This document shows, piece after piece, positions 53,057-62,470 of a stretch of 64,000 nucleotides of DNA. The notes beneath the pieces are model-generated. The model saw nothing but the letters and a program-made list of their open reading frames with translations, was not told where the DNA came from and ran no database searches. The DNA is from Cerasicoccus maritimus (GTDB lineage Bacteria; Verrucomicrobiota; Verrucomicrobiia; Opitutales; Cerasicoccaceae), in the NCBI GenBank assembly GCA_031296935.1, contig JAVDPD010000016.1, forward strand, positions 59,704-123,703, given 5' to 3'. The position numbers and the translations under genes are program-made. Position 1 is the first letter of the stretch. Each line of letters starts with the position of its first letter.

Positions 53057-53428
53057 ATGCCACGTTTACTTGGAGTCGACATCCCCAGCGGTAAGAAGAT
53101 TGAATACTCGCTGCAATACATCTATGGCGTCGGACCGACCCGCGCCAAGAAACTGTGCGCACAGACCGGCATCGACCCGGATCGCCGCGCCCATGAACTC
53201 AGCGAAGAAGAGCTCAACAAGTTCGCCGTGCAGATCCAGGAAGACGGCTACCCGGTTGAGGGTGACCTCCGTCGTGAAGTGATCGGTAACCTGAAGCGCC
53301 TGCAGGCAGTTCGCTGCTATCGTGGCCTCCGCCACCAACGCGGTCTTCCGGTTCGTGGTCAGCGCACCCAAACCAATGCTCGCACCCGTAAGGGCGGCCG
53401 CCGCACTGTGGCAGCCAAGAAGAAGTAA
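53057..53428 (+). CDS. rpsM: Ribosomal protein uS13
   Basis: The 123-residue protein has PRLLGVDIPSGKKIEYSLQY, GVGPTRAKKLC and the C-terminal RGLRHQRGLPVRGQRTQTNA, followed by a basic tail. It contacts P-site tRNA and the large subunit. It begins the alpha-type part of the cluster. Confidence 0.98.
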   Translation: MPRLLGVDIPSGKKIEYSLQYIYGVGPTRAKKLCAQTGIDPDRRAHELSEEELNKFAVQIQEDGYPVEGDLRREVIGNLKRLQAVRCYRGLRHQRGLPVRGQRTQTNARTRKGGRRTVAAKKK

Positions 53429-53446
53429 CCTTTTAGTACACACCCG

Positions 53447-54001
53447 ATGAGCGAAGAAGAACAAAAGAAGGCTGAAGAAGCAGCCGTTGCGACCAAGGAG
53501 GTCAAGGACGAAGAAACCCCGGCGACTGCCGAGGGTGAAGCTCCTGCCGCTGAAGGCGAGGAAGAAGAAAAGAAGTCCAGCCAGCCGAGCGCCAAGGACC
53601 TGCTGACCGAAGACCTCGGTATTGGCAAGATCCGTAAGGCCAAGGGCAGCAAGAACATCCATAGCGGTGTTGTGCACATCCTGGCCACTTTCAACAACAC
53701 CAAGGTTACCTTTACGGACACCAATGGCAACGTCATCTCCTGGTCCAGCGCTGGCAAGATGAACTTCCGTGGTTCCCGCAAGTCCACCGCTTACGCGGCA
53801 CAGGTTGTGACTCAGGACGCCGGCAAGGTTGCCCTGTCCCACGGCATGAAGGAAGTTTCCGTCAAGGTTAAGGGCCCGGGCATGGGTCGTGACTCAGCAA
53901 TCCGCGCTCTGCAAAGCCTCGGCCTGATTGTTACCGGCATCACGGACGCAACTCCGGTTCCTCACAACGGCTGCCGCCCTCCCAAGCGTCGCCGCGTTTA
54001 A
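53447..54001 (+). CDS. rpsK: Ribosomal protein uS11 with acidic N-terminal extension
   Basis: The 184-residue protein has the uS11 core from about residue 60: [37 protein letters not shown] and the C-terminal [13 protein letters not shown]. Before it lie about 60 residues of acidic, Ala/Glu-rich sequence ([20 protein letters not shown] and [19 protein letters not shown]). The E. coli protein is 129 residues with no such region. The ATG at 53447 is well placed, 18 bases after rpsM. The extension is probably disordered; its function is unknown. Confidence 0.95.
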   Translation: MSEEEQKKAEEAAVATKEVKDEETPATAEGEAPAAEGEEEEKKSSQPSAKDLLTEDLGIGKIRKAKGSKNIHSGVVHILATFNNTKVTFTDTNGNVISWSSAGKMNFRGSRKSTAYAAQVVTQDAGKVALSHGMKEVSVKVKGPGMGRDSAIRALQSLGLIVTGITDATPVPHNGCRPPKRRRV

Positions 54002-54082
54002 TTCCTTTCACTTTACTCGCTTTCCGGTGATGGCAATCCGGGAAGCGTATTCATACGAGACTGCCACCAATAGAACACCATT

Positions 54083-54691
54083 ATGGCTCGTTATACCGGA
54101 CCAACCACACGCATCAACCGCCGCTTTGGGCAGGCGATCTACGCCCCCAGCAAGGCATTCGAGCGCAAGCCTTACTTGCCTGGACAGCACGGCCCACGCC
54201 TGCGCCGCAAGACTTCCGATTACGGCATCGGCCTGAACGAGAAGCAGAAGCTTCGCTACATGTTCGGCCTGACCGAAAAGCAGTTCCGCCTCACCTTCGC
54301 CAAGGCGAAGAATCAAAAGGGTGTTACTGGTGAAATCTTCCTGCGTTTGCTGGAAATGCGCCTCGACAACGTTGTCTATCGCCTCGGGTTGGCTAAGACA
54401 CGCCGCGCTTCCCGCCAGTTCGTAAACCACGGCCACATCAAGGTGAACGGCCACAAGGTTGACATCCCCAGCTACTCCGTGAAGCCGGGTGACATCGTGG
54501 AAGTTCGCGACCGCACCTCTTCCCGCCAGCTGGCAACCCGTTGCCTGGAAGAAACGCAATTCCGCACGGTTCCCGCGTGGATGTCGATGGAACGCGACGC
54601 AATTCGCGGCACCATCAGTCGCGAACCGGCAGTCGACGAGATGGAGCAGGATATTAACCTGCAAATCATCGTTGAATACTACAGCCGATAA
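54083..54691 (+). CDS. rpsD: Ribosomal protein uS4
   Basis: The 202-residue protein contains RYTGPTTRINRRFGQ, AFERKPYLPGQHGPRLRRK and the S4 domain RLGLAKTRRASRQFVNHGHI, followed by VNGHKVDIPSYSVKPGDI. It is a primary 16S-binding protein. There is no zinc motif in the N-terminal part. It ends 81 bases before rpoA. Confidence 0.98.
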   Translation: MARYTGPTTRINRRFGQAIYAPSKAFERKPYLPGQHGPRLRRKTSDYGIGLNEKQKLRYMFGLTEKQFRLTFAKAKNQKGVTGEIFLRLLEMRLDNVVYRLGLAKTRRASRQFVNHGHIKVNGHKVDIPSYSVKPGDIVEVRDRTSSRQLATRCLEETQFRTVPAWMSMERDAIRGTISREPAVDEMEQDINLQIIVEYYSR

Positions 54692-54772
54692 TTAATACAT
54701 TACAGGGGAACGCATGGTTCCCCTTTCCCCTTTTCTCGCCCGCGGCCACTAAAATCAATTAAATCGGAAGTA

Positions 54773-55819
54773 ATGAGCACTGTCGAAGAAGCACCAGCCA
54801 CCGACACTAATTTCACCTCGCGCACCAAGCGTCTTGGTAAGTTCGAGCTGCCTAAGCGCCTCGTCAAAGACGAGTCCACGGCAACGGACACCTATGCGCA
54901 ATTCACTGCCGAGCCGTTCGAAACCGGCTACGGCCACACCATTGGCAACAGCCTGCGCCGCATCCTGCTGAGCTCCATTGAAGGCGCTGCCTTCAGCTCG
55001 GTTAAGATCGACAACGTCGACCACGAATTCCAAAGCCTCGAAGGCGTCGTGGAAGACATCACGGATATTGTCCTCAACCTCAAGAAGGTCCTCCTCGTTT
55101 CTCACAAGCGCGAGCCCGTTAAGCTCCTGCTCGACGTGAACAAGGAAGGCGCTGTGACCGCTGGCGACATCAAGCCGGACAGCAATGTCGAAGTCCTCAA
55201 CCCGGACCAAGTCATCTGCACGCTGGACAAGCCGATGCGTTTCCTCGCTGAGTTTGAAGTTCGTGTTGGCCGTGGCTATGCAACTGCCGAGCAGAACAAG
55301 CCGGAAGAGCAGCTCATTGGTCTGATCCCGATTGACTCCCTTTTCAGCCCGGTTCGCCTCGTGAAGTACTACGTGGAGCAAACTCGCGTTGGCCAAATGA
55401 CCGACTACGACAAGCTGATCCTCGAAGTGACCACCGACGGCCGTGTCAGCCCGGACGACGCACTCAAGGAATCCGCTGCGATCCTGCGTCACCACCTAGA
55501 CGTGTTCGACCAGGTCAGCAAGGAAACCGTTGAGTTCGACCACGAGACCAAGGAAATCAGCGAAGAGCAGAACCGCCTGCGCAAGCTGTTGAACATGTCC
55601 GTGAACGAAATCGAACTCTCCGTCCGCGCCGCGAACTGCCTCAACAACGCGAATATCACAACCGTTGGCGAGCTGGCGATGAAGACCGAGCAGGAAATGC
55701 TCAAGTACCGCAACTTCGGTAAGAAGTCGCTCAACGAAATCAAGGCCAAGCTCGAGCAGCTGGGTCTGTCCCTGGGAATGAAGCTCGACGAGCGCCTGCT
55801 CGAAAACATTGGCGAGTAA
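54773..55819 (+). CDS. rpoA: RNA polymerase alpha subunit
   Basis: The 348-residue protein has the dimerisation domain with FETGYGHTIGNSLRRILLSS and VRLVKYYVEQTRVGQ, a linker rich in Glu (about 240-275), and the C-terminal domain VNEIELSVRAANCLNNANIT then YRNFGKKSLNEIKAKLEQLG, which contacts UP elements. It is somewhat longer than the 329 residues of E. coli, with a longer N-terminus (about 20 residues). It is followed by rplQ after 40 bases. Confidence 0.98.
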   Translation: MSTVEEAPATDTNFTSRTKRLGKFELPKRLVKDESTATDTYAQFTAEPFETGYGHTIGNSLRRILLSSIEGAAFSSVKIDNVDHEFQSLEGVVEDITDIVLNLKKVLLVSHKREPVKLLLDVNKEGAVTAGDIKPDSNVEVLNPDQVICTLDKPMRFLAEFEVRVGRGYATAEQNKPEEQLIGLIPIDSLFSPVRLVKYYVEQTRVGQMTDYDKLILEVTTDGRVSPDDALKESAAILRHHLDVFDQVSKETVEFDHETKEISEEQNRLRKLLNMSVNEIELSVRAANCLNNANITTVGELAMKTEQEMLKYRNFGKKSLNEIKAKLEQLGLSLGMKLDERLLENIGE

Positions 55820-55859
55820 ATTCCAACTTTTTTTCAAACACACGTAATTCTTTAGACCA

Positions 55860-56420
55860 ATGCGTCACCGTTCACACCGTCACAGCCTCGGCGTCAAGAA
55901 GGAGCACCGCGAAGCTCTTATGGCCAACCTCGCCGCTGCGCTCTTCCGCCACGGCCGTATCGAAACCACCTTGGCCAAGGCCAAGGCGCTTCGTCCGTTC
56001 GCCGAAAAGATCATCACCCTCGCCAAGAAGGCTGCCGCAACTGACGATGCTGCCCGCAAGCTGCATTATCGCCGCCAGGCTATCGCCAAGGTCCGCGACA
56101 AGGCTGCTGTTAAGCAACTCTTCGACGAGCGTGTCAGCGAATTTGCTGACCGCAAGGGTGGCTACATCCGCATTTACAAGCTGATCCAGCGCGAAAGCGA
56201 CGGCGCGCACATGGGTATCATCGAACTGATCGATGGCAGCGACGAAGGCTACTCCAAGCCGAAGCGTTCCGCCAAGAAGCCTGCCGCCAAGAAGGAAAAG
56301 GCTGAAGTCGAAGCTCCCGTAGCCGCAGAAGAAGCTCCTGCCGCTGAAGAAGCCGCTGCCGAACCCGAAGCAGCTGCTGCGGAAGGCGAAGCGTCGACCG
56401 AAGAGGAGAAGAAGGACTAA
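55860..56420 (+). CDS. rplQ: Ribosomal protein bL17 with acidic C-terminal tail
   Basis: The 186-residue protein has MRHRSHRHSLGVKKEHREAL, ANLAAALFRHGRIETTLAKA and YIRIYKLIQRESDGAHMGII. This core ends near residue 127, matching normal bL17. The last 59 residues are of low complexity: first KRSAKKPAAKKEKAEVEAPV, then Ala/Glu repeats (EEAPAAEEAAAEPEAAAAEG). This mirrors the acidic head of uS11 encoded 2.4 kb earlier. The tail is likely exposed at the exit side of the large subunit. This is the last gene of the ribosomal cluster. Confidence 0.96.
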   Translation: MRHRSHRHSLGVKKEHREALMANLAAALFRHGRIETTLAKAKALRPFAEKIITLAKKAAATDDAARKLHYRRQAIAKVRDKAAVKQLFDERVSEFADRKGGYIRIYKLIQRESDGAHMGIIELIDGSDEGYSKPKRSAKKPAAKKEKAEVEAPVAAEEAPAAEEAAAEPEAAAAEGEASTEEEKKD

Positions 56421-56456
56421 TTCCAGCTCGCAAGAGACTTGAGTTTTTTACGGATC

Positions 56457-56483
56457 GGCGCGCACCTGCCAGCAGGGCGCGCC
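56457..56483 (+). terminator. Probable terminator after rplQ
   Basis: GGCGCGC (56457-56463) pairs with GCGCGCC (56477-56483). Inside, CCTG and CAGG extend the stem past a bulged A to a CCAG loop. The sequence then continues ATCTTGTTT, a short T-rich run. It lies 37 bases after the rplQ stop. Confidence 0.6.
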
Positions 56484-56520
56484 ATCTTGTTTGGATTTTC
56501 CCGGCAGCTCGCAAACCCAC

Positions 56521-56754
56521 ATGATCGATATTGGATTTTCCTGGTTTACTTTGCTCTATGTGGCAGCGGGTTTGCTTACGGTATTTGGCCTTTGGCTCTA
56601 CTATGATTGGCGCGACAAACACCTTTACGACCGAGACCGGGCCCGTGTGGCCTTCCACTGCATCAAATGTGGTCAGGTTTATTCGGCGCGTAAACGTGCA
56701 GAAGTAGCCAAATGCCCTTCTTGTGGTTTCGAAAACCAAAAACTGAAATTTTAA
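56521..56754 (+). CDS. Small membrane protein with zinc ribbon
   Basis: The 77-residue protein has one transmembrane helix (about 6-30, WFTLLYVAAGLLTVFGLWLYY). After a basic stretch comes a C-terminal zinc ribbon with two CxxC pairs, HCIKCGQVY and KCPSCGFEN. The ATG at 56521 gives MIDIGFSWFT; an upstream TTG would add ten residues. It lies between the ribosomal cluster and guaA with 36 bases to guaA, and may be co-transcribed with it. The function is not known; the ribbon could be structural. Confidence 0.75.
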   Translation: MIDIGFSWFTLLYVAAGLLTVFGLWLYYDWRDKHLYDRDRARVAFHCIKCGQVYSARKRAEVAKCPSCGFENQKLKF

Positions 56755-56790
56755 AACTCCTCAACTTTAACTACCTTACCGCTTTTCGAT

Positions 56791-58332
56791 ATGTCCCAGC
56801 AGACACTCGCCGTTCTTGATTTTGGTTCCCAATACACCCAGGTGATTGCTCGTCGCATCCGCGAGTGCAACGTCCTCTCGCGCATTTATCCGTATTCGGT
56901 CTCCATGGAGGAGCTGAAGAAGGATGGCGTTTGCGGCGTTATTTTGTCGGGTGGCCCCAGCAGTGTGCTGGCGAAGGACGCGCCACTGCCGGACAAGAAA
57001 GTCTTCAAGCTCGGCGTGCCGGTGCTCGGCATTTGCTACGGTGTTCAGCTGATGGGCAAGCTTCTCGGCGGCGAAGTTGCGCGTAGTGAGCGTCGTGAAT
57101 ACGGCCGTGGTGCCATGACGGTCAAAAAGAAGGGCAAGCTGCTCAAGGGCCTGCCGAAGACACTTAAAGTCTGGAATTCACATGGTGACAAGCTGACCAA
57201 GATTCCTAAGGGTTTCGAAGTCCTGGCCTACACGGACAACAGCGAAAACTCTGTGATCGCTGACGAGTCTCGCAATTTCTACGGCATTCAGTTCCACCCC
57301 GAAGTGCACCACAGTGAGCGCGGCGTAGACATCCTGAAGAACTTTCTGTTCGGCGTCTGCAAATGCAAGGACGACTGGAAGATGGCCAACTACATTGAGA
57401 TGGCCACGGAGGAAATCCGTAAGCAAGTCGGCGACAAGCGTGTCATCCTCGGCCTCTCTGGCGGCGTTGACTCCTCCGTTGCTGCCGCGTTGATCCACCG
57501 AGCAATCGGCGATCAGCTAACCTGCGTATTCGTGGACAACGGTTTGCTCCGCAAGAATGAGCGTGAGAAGGTCGAAGATCTGTTTAAGGGCCACTTCCAC
57601 ATCGACCTGCGCACGGTCAAGGCCGGCAATCTCTTCCTGAGCAAGCTCAAGGGCGTCACCGATCCGGAGAAGAAGCGCAAGATCATTGGCAAGGTATTCA
57701 TTGATGTCTTCGACGATGCCGTAAAGAAGATCGGCGATGTCGATTTCCTCGCCCAAGGCACGCTTTACCCGGACGTCATTGAGAGTGTTGCGATCGACGG
57801 CAACCCGGCGGCGCTTATCAAGAGCCACCACAATGTCGGCGGCCTGCCCAAGCGCATGAAGCTCAAGCTGCTAGAGCCGCTGCGTGAACTTTTTAAGGAC
57901 GAAGTCCGTAAGCTGGGCGAAGAGCTCGGCCTGCCGAAGGAAATGATCTGGCGCCACCCGTTCCCGGGGCCCGGCCTCGGCGTTCGCGTCATGGGCGAGA
58001 TCAAGCGCAAGTATCTGACCATCCTCAAGGAGTCTGATGCAATCTTCCTCGAAGAAATGAAGCGCACAGGCTACTACGACAAGGTTTGGCAGGCGTTCTG
58101 CGTCTTCCTGCCGGTGCAGACGGTCGGCGTGATGGGTGACGAGCGCACCTACGACTACGTCATTGCGCTGCGCGTGGTGGAATCTCAGGACGCGATGACT
58201 GCGGACTGGGCGCACATTCCGCACGATGTCCTTGGCCTGATTTCCAACCGCATCATCAACGAAGTCGAAGGTGTGAACCGTGTGGTGCTGGACATCAGCT
58301 CCAAGCCACCGAGTACCATCGAGTGGGAATAG
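56791..58332 (+). CDS. guaA: GMP synthase (glutamine-hydrolysing)
   Basis: The 513-residue protein has the class I glutaminase domain, with the catalytic Cys in [10 protein letters not shown] and His/Glu in FHPEVHHSE. The ATP-pyrophosphatase domain follows with [11 protein letters not shown] (PP-loop), and the C-terminal dimerisation domain ends [18 protein letters not shown]. It makes GMP from XMP in the cytoplasm. A GC-rich hairpin (GCAGCG TGC CGCTGC, 58333-58347) follows the stop with no T tract. Confidence 0.98.
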   Translation: MSQQTLAVLDFGSQYTQVIARRIRECNVLSRIYPYSVSMEELKKDGVCGVILSGGPSSVLAKDAPLPDKKVFKLGVPVLGICYGVQLMGKLLGGEVARSERREYGRGAMTVKKKGKLLKGLPKTLKVWNSHGDKLTKIPKGFEVLAYTDNSENSVIADESRNFYGIQFHPEVHHSERGVDILKNFLFGVCKCKDDWKMANYIEMATEEIRKQVGDKRVILGLSGGVDSSVAAALIHRAIGDQLTCVFVDNGLLRKNEREKVEDLFKGHFHIDLRTVKAGNLFLSKLKGVTDPEKKRKIIGKVFIDVFDDAVKKIGDVDFLAQGTLYPDVIESVAIDGNPAALIKSHHNVGGLPKRMKLKLLEPLRELFKDEVRKLGEELGLPKEMIWRHPFPGPGLGVRVMGEIKRKYLTILKESDAIFLEEMKRTGYYDKVWQAFCVFLPVQTVGVMGDERTYDYVIALRVVESQDAMTADWAHIPHDVLGLISNRIINEVEGVNRVVLDISSKPPSTIEWE

Positions 58333-58356
58333 GCAGCGTGCCGCTGCACCCGGAGG

Positions 58357-58374
58357 TTTGCCCATTGGGCAAAT
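58357..58374. repeat. Palindrome TTTGCCCATTGGGCAAAT
   Basis: This 18-base sequence is the inverted form of the palindrome at 23837-23855. It lies 25 bases after the guaA stop and may be a dispersed motif. It is too short to assign. Confidence 0.5.
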
Positions 58375-58407
58375 GCTTTGGGGCAGGGGGGGAGCAGAGG
58401 CAGGATG

Positions 58408-58451
58408 TTTAGGTAATCTGCCGAGGGAAGCTATGGCTGAAGTTACCTAAA
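58408..58451 (+). promoter_or_regulatory. Inverted repeat upstream of pyrH
   Basis: TTTAGGTAA (58408-58416) pairs with TTACCTAAA (58443-58451) with a 26-base loop. It lies 61-104 bases ahead of the pyrH ATG, and a weak TTGACG -35-like box follows at 58474. It could be an operator or a leader hairpin; no known regulator site was recognised. Confidence 0.35.
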
Positions 58452-58511
58452 TGTCATGATTTTGGCAAAGTGGTTGACGAACTCCGTAGTTAGTGCCTTA
58501 AAAGCCGTGCT

Positions 58512-59261
58512 ATGGCTGACGCATTATCCGGTGAAACCTCGACCTCCACGAAATACCAGCGTATCGTGCTAAAACTCAGCGGCGAAGCTCTGGGTGACCG
58601 CGCAAGCGGCGATACCATTAGCGGGGAAATCCTCCAGCGCATTGCGATGGAGATCAAAAAAGTCCACGACTTAGGCGTGCAAATCTGCCTTGTGGTTGGT
58701 GGCGGCAATATCTTCCGCGGCAAGCTTGGCGCGGCGAGCGACCAAAAGGTCGACCGCACGACGGGCGACTTTATGGGCATGATGGCGACCATGATCAACG
58801 GCCTTGCGGTGATGGACTGCCTGGAAAAGAACGGCGTGCCCGTCCGTGTGCAAAGCGCGTTGCATATTGAGGAAGTCGCCGAGCCCTTCATTTTACGCCG
58901 TGCGATTCGCCACCTCGAAAAGGGCCGCGTGGTCATCTTTGTGGCTGGCACCGGTAACCCGTATTTCTCTACCGATACCACCGCCGCCCTCCGCGCGAGT
59001 GAGATTGGCGCCGATGTGATCATGAAGGCGACCAAGGTGGACGGCATCTACGACTCCGACCCGGTCAAGAATCCGGACGCCAAAAAGTTCGACAAAATCA
59101 CCTTTATCGACGCGCTAAAGAACCAATACGCGGTGATGGACTCGACCGCCTTCTCACTCTGCCTAGACAACGAAATGCCGATTCTGGTGTTCGATATGAA
59201 CGAGCAGGACAGTATTTTGCGCGCGGTCATGGGCGAACCAATTGGTACGCTGGTTAGCTGA
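58512..59261 (+). CDS. pyrH: UMP kinase
   Basis: The 249-residue protein is a bacterial UMP kinase of the amino-acid kinase fold. It contains [15 protein letters not shown] at the ATP site, [32 protein letters not shown] and [20 protein letters not shown], followed by [20 protein letters not shown]. It phosphorylates UMP in the cytoplasm, with UTP feedback. An N-terminal extension of about 12 residues is slightly longer than usual. Confidence 0.97.
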   Translation: MADALSGETSTSTKYQRIVLKLSGEALGDRASGDTISGEILQRIAMEIKKVHDLGVQICLVVGGGNIFRGKLGAASDQKVDRTTGDFMGMMATMINGLAVMDCLEKNGVPVRVQSALHIEEVAEPFILRRAIRHLEKGRVVIFVAGTGNPYFSTDTTAALRASEIGADVIMKATKVDGIYDSDPVKNPDAKKFDKITFIDALKNQYAVMDSTAFSLCLDNEMPILVFDMNEQDSILRAVMGEPIGTLVS

Positions 59262-59262
59262 C

Positions 59263-59529
59263 GTGGCATTGCTCGACATCGTGATCTTGGCTGCATTGGT
59301 ACGGCTGAACATGGAGTTTGATTCGCCAATTCCTTGCACCGTCATCTATGCCGTCATCTGCTTGTTCTTTATGTTGATTTCCGGCGTGCCTTTCTTGGCG
59401 TTGCTCATGTGGGGGCTAATCTATGCTGCGGTGGCTTGGCTGCTGTTTTGGGGACTCATCAAGACTAAGAATTCTCCTGCTTGGTGGGCCGTCGCAGTCA
59501 TTGGCGTCATCGGGCTGACGATTATATAA
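59263..59529 (+). CDS. Small hypothetical membrane protein
   Basis: The 88-residue product has three hydrophobic segments (about 3-15, 27-45 and 47-70), with a charged KTKNSPA loop before a last hydrophobic stretch. The GTG at 59263 starts one base after the pyrH stop; an upstream TTG at 59242 would overlap pyrH. I recognise no family, but it is probably an inner-membrane protein translated from the pyrH mRNA. Confidence 0.55.
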   Translation: MALLDIVILAALVRLNMEFDSPIPCTVIYAVICLFFMLISGVPFLALLMWGLIYAAVAWLLFWGLIKTKNSPAWWAVAVIGVIGLTII

Positions 59530-59615
59530 GGCAGCGCAGTGGTGAGATTGCTTAGTTCGAGCGAGTCATGCTTCTGCGCTTTACACCGTGAGTAAACCAG
59601 ATTGGAATTCCTGTC

Positions 59616-60176
59616 ATGGACCCTGATGAAATTTTAATGATCGCCGGCGACAGCATGAAAAAAGCTGTTGACCACACCCTTCACGAATTCAGCACGATTC
59701 ACACTGGCAAGGCATCGCCCGCTATGGTGGAAACCGTGCAGGTTGACGCCTACGGCAGCATGATGGCGCTCAAGGAAGTGGCCGCCATTACGACGCCCGA
59801 CGCCCGCACCATCAGCGTGCAGCCTTGGGACAAGACCGTCCTCAAGAGCGTAGAAGCTGCCTTGCTGAAGGCGAACCTCGGCTTCACGCCAAACATCATG
59901 GGCGACAAGATTTTCTGCCCGCTGCCAGAGCTATCCAAGGAGCGCCGCAAGGAGCTCGTGAAAATGTGCCACAACCTCGCTGAGCAAGGCAAGGTCGGGG
60001 TGCGAGGCGCTCGCCGTGACGCGATGGACGCCATCAAGCAGTCGGAGAAGGACAAAGAGATTTCCGAGGACGACCGCAAGCTCTACGAAAAGGAAGTCCA
60101 GGCTGAGACTGATAAGTTCACCAAGGAAATCGAAGATCACCTGAAGAACAAGGAAGCCGAGCTTCTCAAGGTGTAA
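59616..60176 (+). CDS. frr: Ribosome recycling factor
   Basis: The 186-residue protein has the three-helix bundle with STIHTGKASPAMVETVQVDA, ITTPDARTISVQPWDK and KELVKMCHNLAEQGKVGVRG, followed by ARRDAMDAIKQSEKDKEISE. It splits post-termination ribosomes with EF-G. The order pyrH-frr matches the usual rpsB-tsf-pyrH-frr order, but rpsB and tsf are absent here. Confidence 0.98.
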   Translation: MDPDEILMIAGDSMKKAVDHTLHEFSTIHTGKASPAMVETVQVDAYGSMMALKEVAAITTPDARTISVQPWDKTVLKSVEAALLKANLGFTPNIMGDKIFCPLPELSKERRKELVKMCHNLAEQGKVGVRGARRDAMDAIKQSEKDKEISEDDRKLYEKEVQAETDKFTKEIEDHLKNKEAELLKV

Positions 60177-60280
60177 CAAATGAGGAGTGCGAGGTGCGGA
60201 GAGCGGAATGTATGACCACGTCCGTTTCCGTTTCTGCTTTGTTTTTCGTTTGGTAATAGAAAAGCCAAGCACAAACGCGT

Positions 60281-61423
60281 ATGTCTGAAGCAATCAGCAA
60301 TCGGGAGTCCGCCATCTGCGATGTCAAACGCGTCGTGGTGAAGCTCGGTACGGGCATCTTGACATCGACCGTTGGTCGACTGGATGCGGCGTGTCTGGAG
60401 CAGATCGCTGCGCAAATTGCCGAGCTGCGGACGCAGGGGTTGGAGGTGATTGTGGTCAGCTCTGGCGCTGTAGGCTTGGGCATGGGGCGCCTGGGTCTGA
60501 CGCAGCGTCCCAGCCGTTTGGCGGAGCAGCAGGCCTGCGCTGCCGTTGGGCAGAGTATTCTTACCGAGACTTGGCAGGGCGCTTTTACACCACATGGCAT
60601 CACTGTCGCGCAACTGCTGTTGACACGCGACGATGTCCGCGGGCGACGTCGCCACGTGGCAGTGCGCGATCTGCTCGAAGAGCTGATCGGCCAGGGCATT
60701 GTGCCAATTATCAACGAAAACGACTCCGTCAGCAAAGCGGAGTTGGAGCTGTTGGGCTTTGGCGACAATGATGTGTTGTCATCGCTGGTGGCCAGCCTGG
60801 TGAAGGCGGATTTGCTGGCTATCTTATCGACCGCCCCTGGTGTTATCGACCGCGCGGGCACGGGCGAGGTGATTCCCTACATTGAGCGCATTACCACGGA
60901 GATCGAAGCGCTGGCCGGCGGCTCGGAAAGCGTGACCGGCACTGGCGGCATGGTGACGAAGCTGGAGGCAGCGCGCATTGCCACGATGTCCGGCGCCACG
61001 GTCTTCATTGGCTTTGGCAAGGAGCCCGATATTTTGTGCAAACTGTTGGCGGGCAAAGCGAGCGGGACAATTTTTGCTCCGGGCGAACAGGCGCTCAATG
61101 CGCGACATCGCTGGATTGCGCACTTCCAGGAATCACATGGCGTGCTGACGGTAGATGCCGGGGCAGCCAAGGCTTTGAAAGACAAAGGCAGTAGCCTGCT
61201 CGCGAAGGGCATTACGAGCGCCGAGGGCGAATTTGACGCCGGTGAGGTGGTCAGCGTGGCCGACCCGGATGGTGTGGTTTTTGCGCGTGGCGTGGTTCAC
61301 TTTGATCAGGCGACGCTGCTACCGCTGTTGGGGAAAAGCAATGCGGAGATCGCCGCTGCGCACCCGGAATTAACCCGTATGGAAATCATCCATCGCGACG
61401 AGCTGGTGCTGATGGGGCTTTAG
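60281..61423 (+). CDS. proB: Glutamate 5-kinase
   Basis: The 380-residue protein has an amino-acid kinase domain with VVVKLGTGILTS, VIVVSSGAVGLGMGRLG, NENDSVSKAELELLGFGDND and GTGGMVTKLEAARIA. A C-terminal PUA domain (about 285-380) follows, of the kind found in many ProB enzymes. It makes gamma-glutamyl phosphate, the first step of proline synthesis. The ATG at 60281 is 104 bases after frr. Confidence 0.96.
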   Translation: MSEAISNRESAICDVKRVVVKLGTGILTSTVGRLDAACLEQIAAQIAELRTQGLEVIVVSSGAVGLGMGRLGLTQRPSRLAEQQACAAVGQSILTETWQGAFTPHGITVAQLLLTRDDVRGRRRHVAVRDLLEELIGQGIVPIINENDSVSKAELELLGFGDNDVLSSLVASLVKADLLAILSTAPGVIDRAGTGEVIPYIERITTEIEALAGGSESVTGTGGMVTKLEAARIATMSGATVFIGFGKEPDILCKLLAGKASGTIFAPGEQALNARHRWIAHFQESHGVLTVDAGAAKALKDKGSSLLAKGITSAEGEFDAGEVVSVADPDGVVFARGVVHFDQATLLPLLGKSNAEIAAAHPELTRMEIIHRDELVLMGL

Positions 61424-61428
61424 GCGGG

Positions 61429-62442
61429 CTATGCGGAGAGGTCTGCGCCGAGTTTATTTGCGAAGGCTCGGAAAATCTTTTGACTCGATTTGTAGCGCTT
61501 GGATTTTAGGTATTCTGGGTATTTTTCGATCAAGGCCTGAGCAGAATGATGTTTTTCCTTTAAGATTTTAAATGCGCCTTGGAATTCTCTGTAAAAAGGT
61601 GCCTCGGCTAGCTTCAAATTGAAATACACCGTATTGACTGGCCAGTAATCCCAGTGCGACGGGTCTTGGATGTCAGCACCTGTGATGTAAGATGTTCCAC
61701 CAACGTGGAAAGTTAATTCTTCAGCGCCTGGGCAGGTTTGCATTGAGTAGCCCTCAATATTTGCTGCCGACCAATAATAGTGTAGCGTGTCGTTGTAGGT
61801 CTTACCCTGTTCTGCGCAATACGTTGTAGGGTCGAGTTTATTGCTCTGGAGCAGCGTCGCCATCTCGCTTGATATCGCTTTGCCTACGTCCGGGCTGATG
61901 TTGTATTGAGCGGTTAGCTTGCGATAAAGCTCCTGCTGGATTCGAACGACAAACGTATCCGGAAGTACGCCATCGAGGTGGGCAAATGGCTTGTCGTAGG
62001 GCCCGAGTGCATAGGAATCGGAGGTCATCTCAAGCATGTTTTCCCACCAGCTTTTATCCATGACAAATAGGTCAGCATCCTGGATGCAGAAATCGCCCCT
62101 GCTCACCTTATTGGCCATGGTGATCAGCTCACCATGAGCCAAATAAGTCGGTCTGCCTTTTCGCATGGAAGCCAATAGCTTAATGACTGGCACAGGCGCA
62201 CATTTTTCTTTGAGCCACTCGAATTGCTGGTCCGATATGCCGTTTCCGATTACGTAGGTGTTTACTCGTGGATGACGGTTACAGATTGCTAGGGGAGCTA
62301 GGTGGCAATCCGGGATTGACGCTAAGATGAAGTTGGAGAACGCGCTGCTTGAATCAGCCCGGTAGCTCTTCGCCATCTGTCGACTATTCTGATTGCGCAG
62401 ATATTCGTTCCGCAGATTGATCAGGTGTTTCTTGAAGTCCAT
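61429..62442 (-). CDS. Hypothetical protein, possibly glycosyltransferase-like
   Basis: The 337-residue protein has an N-terminal helix rich in Asn/Arg, then NTYVIGNGISDQQFEWLKEK, and CIQDADLFVMDKSWWENML, which could carry the D-x-D of a GT-A fold. The latter part is helical with Lys-rich ends. No signal peptide is seen. It converges with proB with only five bases between the stops. I do not recognise the family with certainty; a sugar nucleotide transferase is one option. The neighbour on the other side is scpA, whose stop lies 28 bases from this start. Confidence 0.55.
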   Translation of the reverse strand: MDFKKHLINLRNEYLRNQNSRQMAKSYRADSSSAFSNFILASIPDCHLAPLAICNRHPRVNTYVIGNGISDQQFEWLKEKCAPVPVIKLLASMRKGRPTYLAHGELITMANKVSRGDFCIQDADLFVMDKSWWENMLEMTSDSYALGPYDKPFAHLDGVLPDTFVVRIQQELYRKLTAQYNISPDVGKAISSEMATLLQSNKLDPTTYCAEQGKTYNDTLHYYWSAANIEGYSMQTCPGAEELTFHVGGTSYITGADIQDPSHWDYWPVNTVYFNLKLAEAPFYREFQGAFKILKEKHHSAQALIEKYPEYLKSKRYKSSQKIFRAFANKLGADLSA

Positions 62443-62470
62443 GTAGTGAGTAGCTATAAATAACAGAGTA

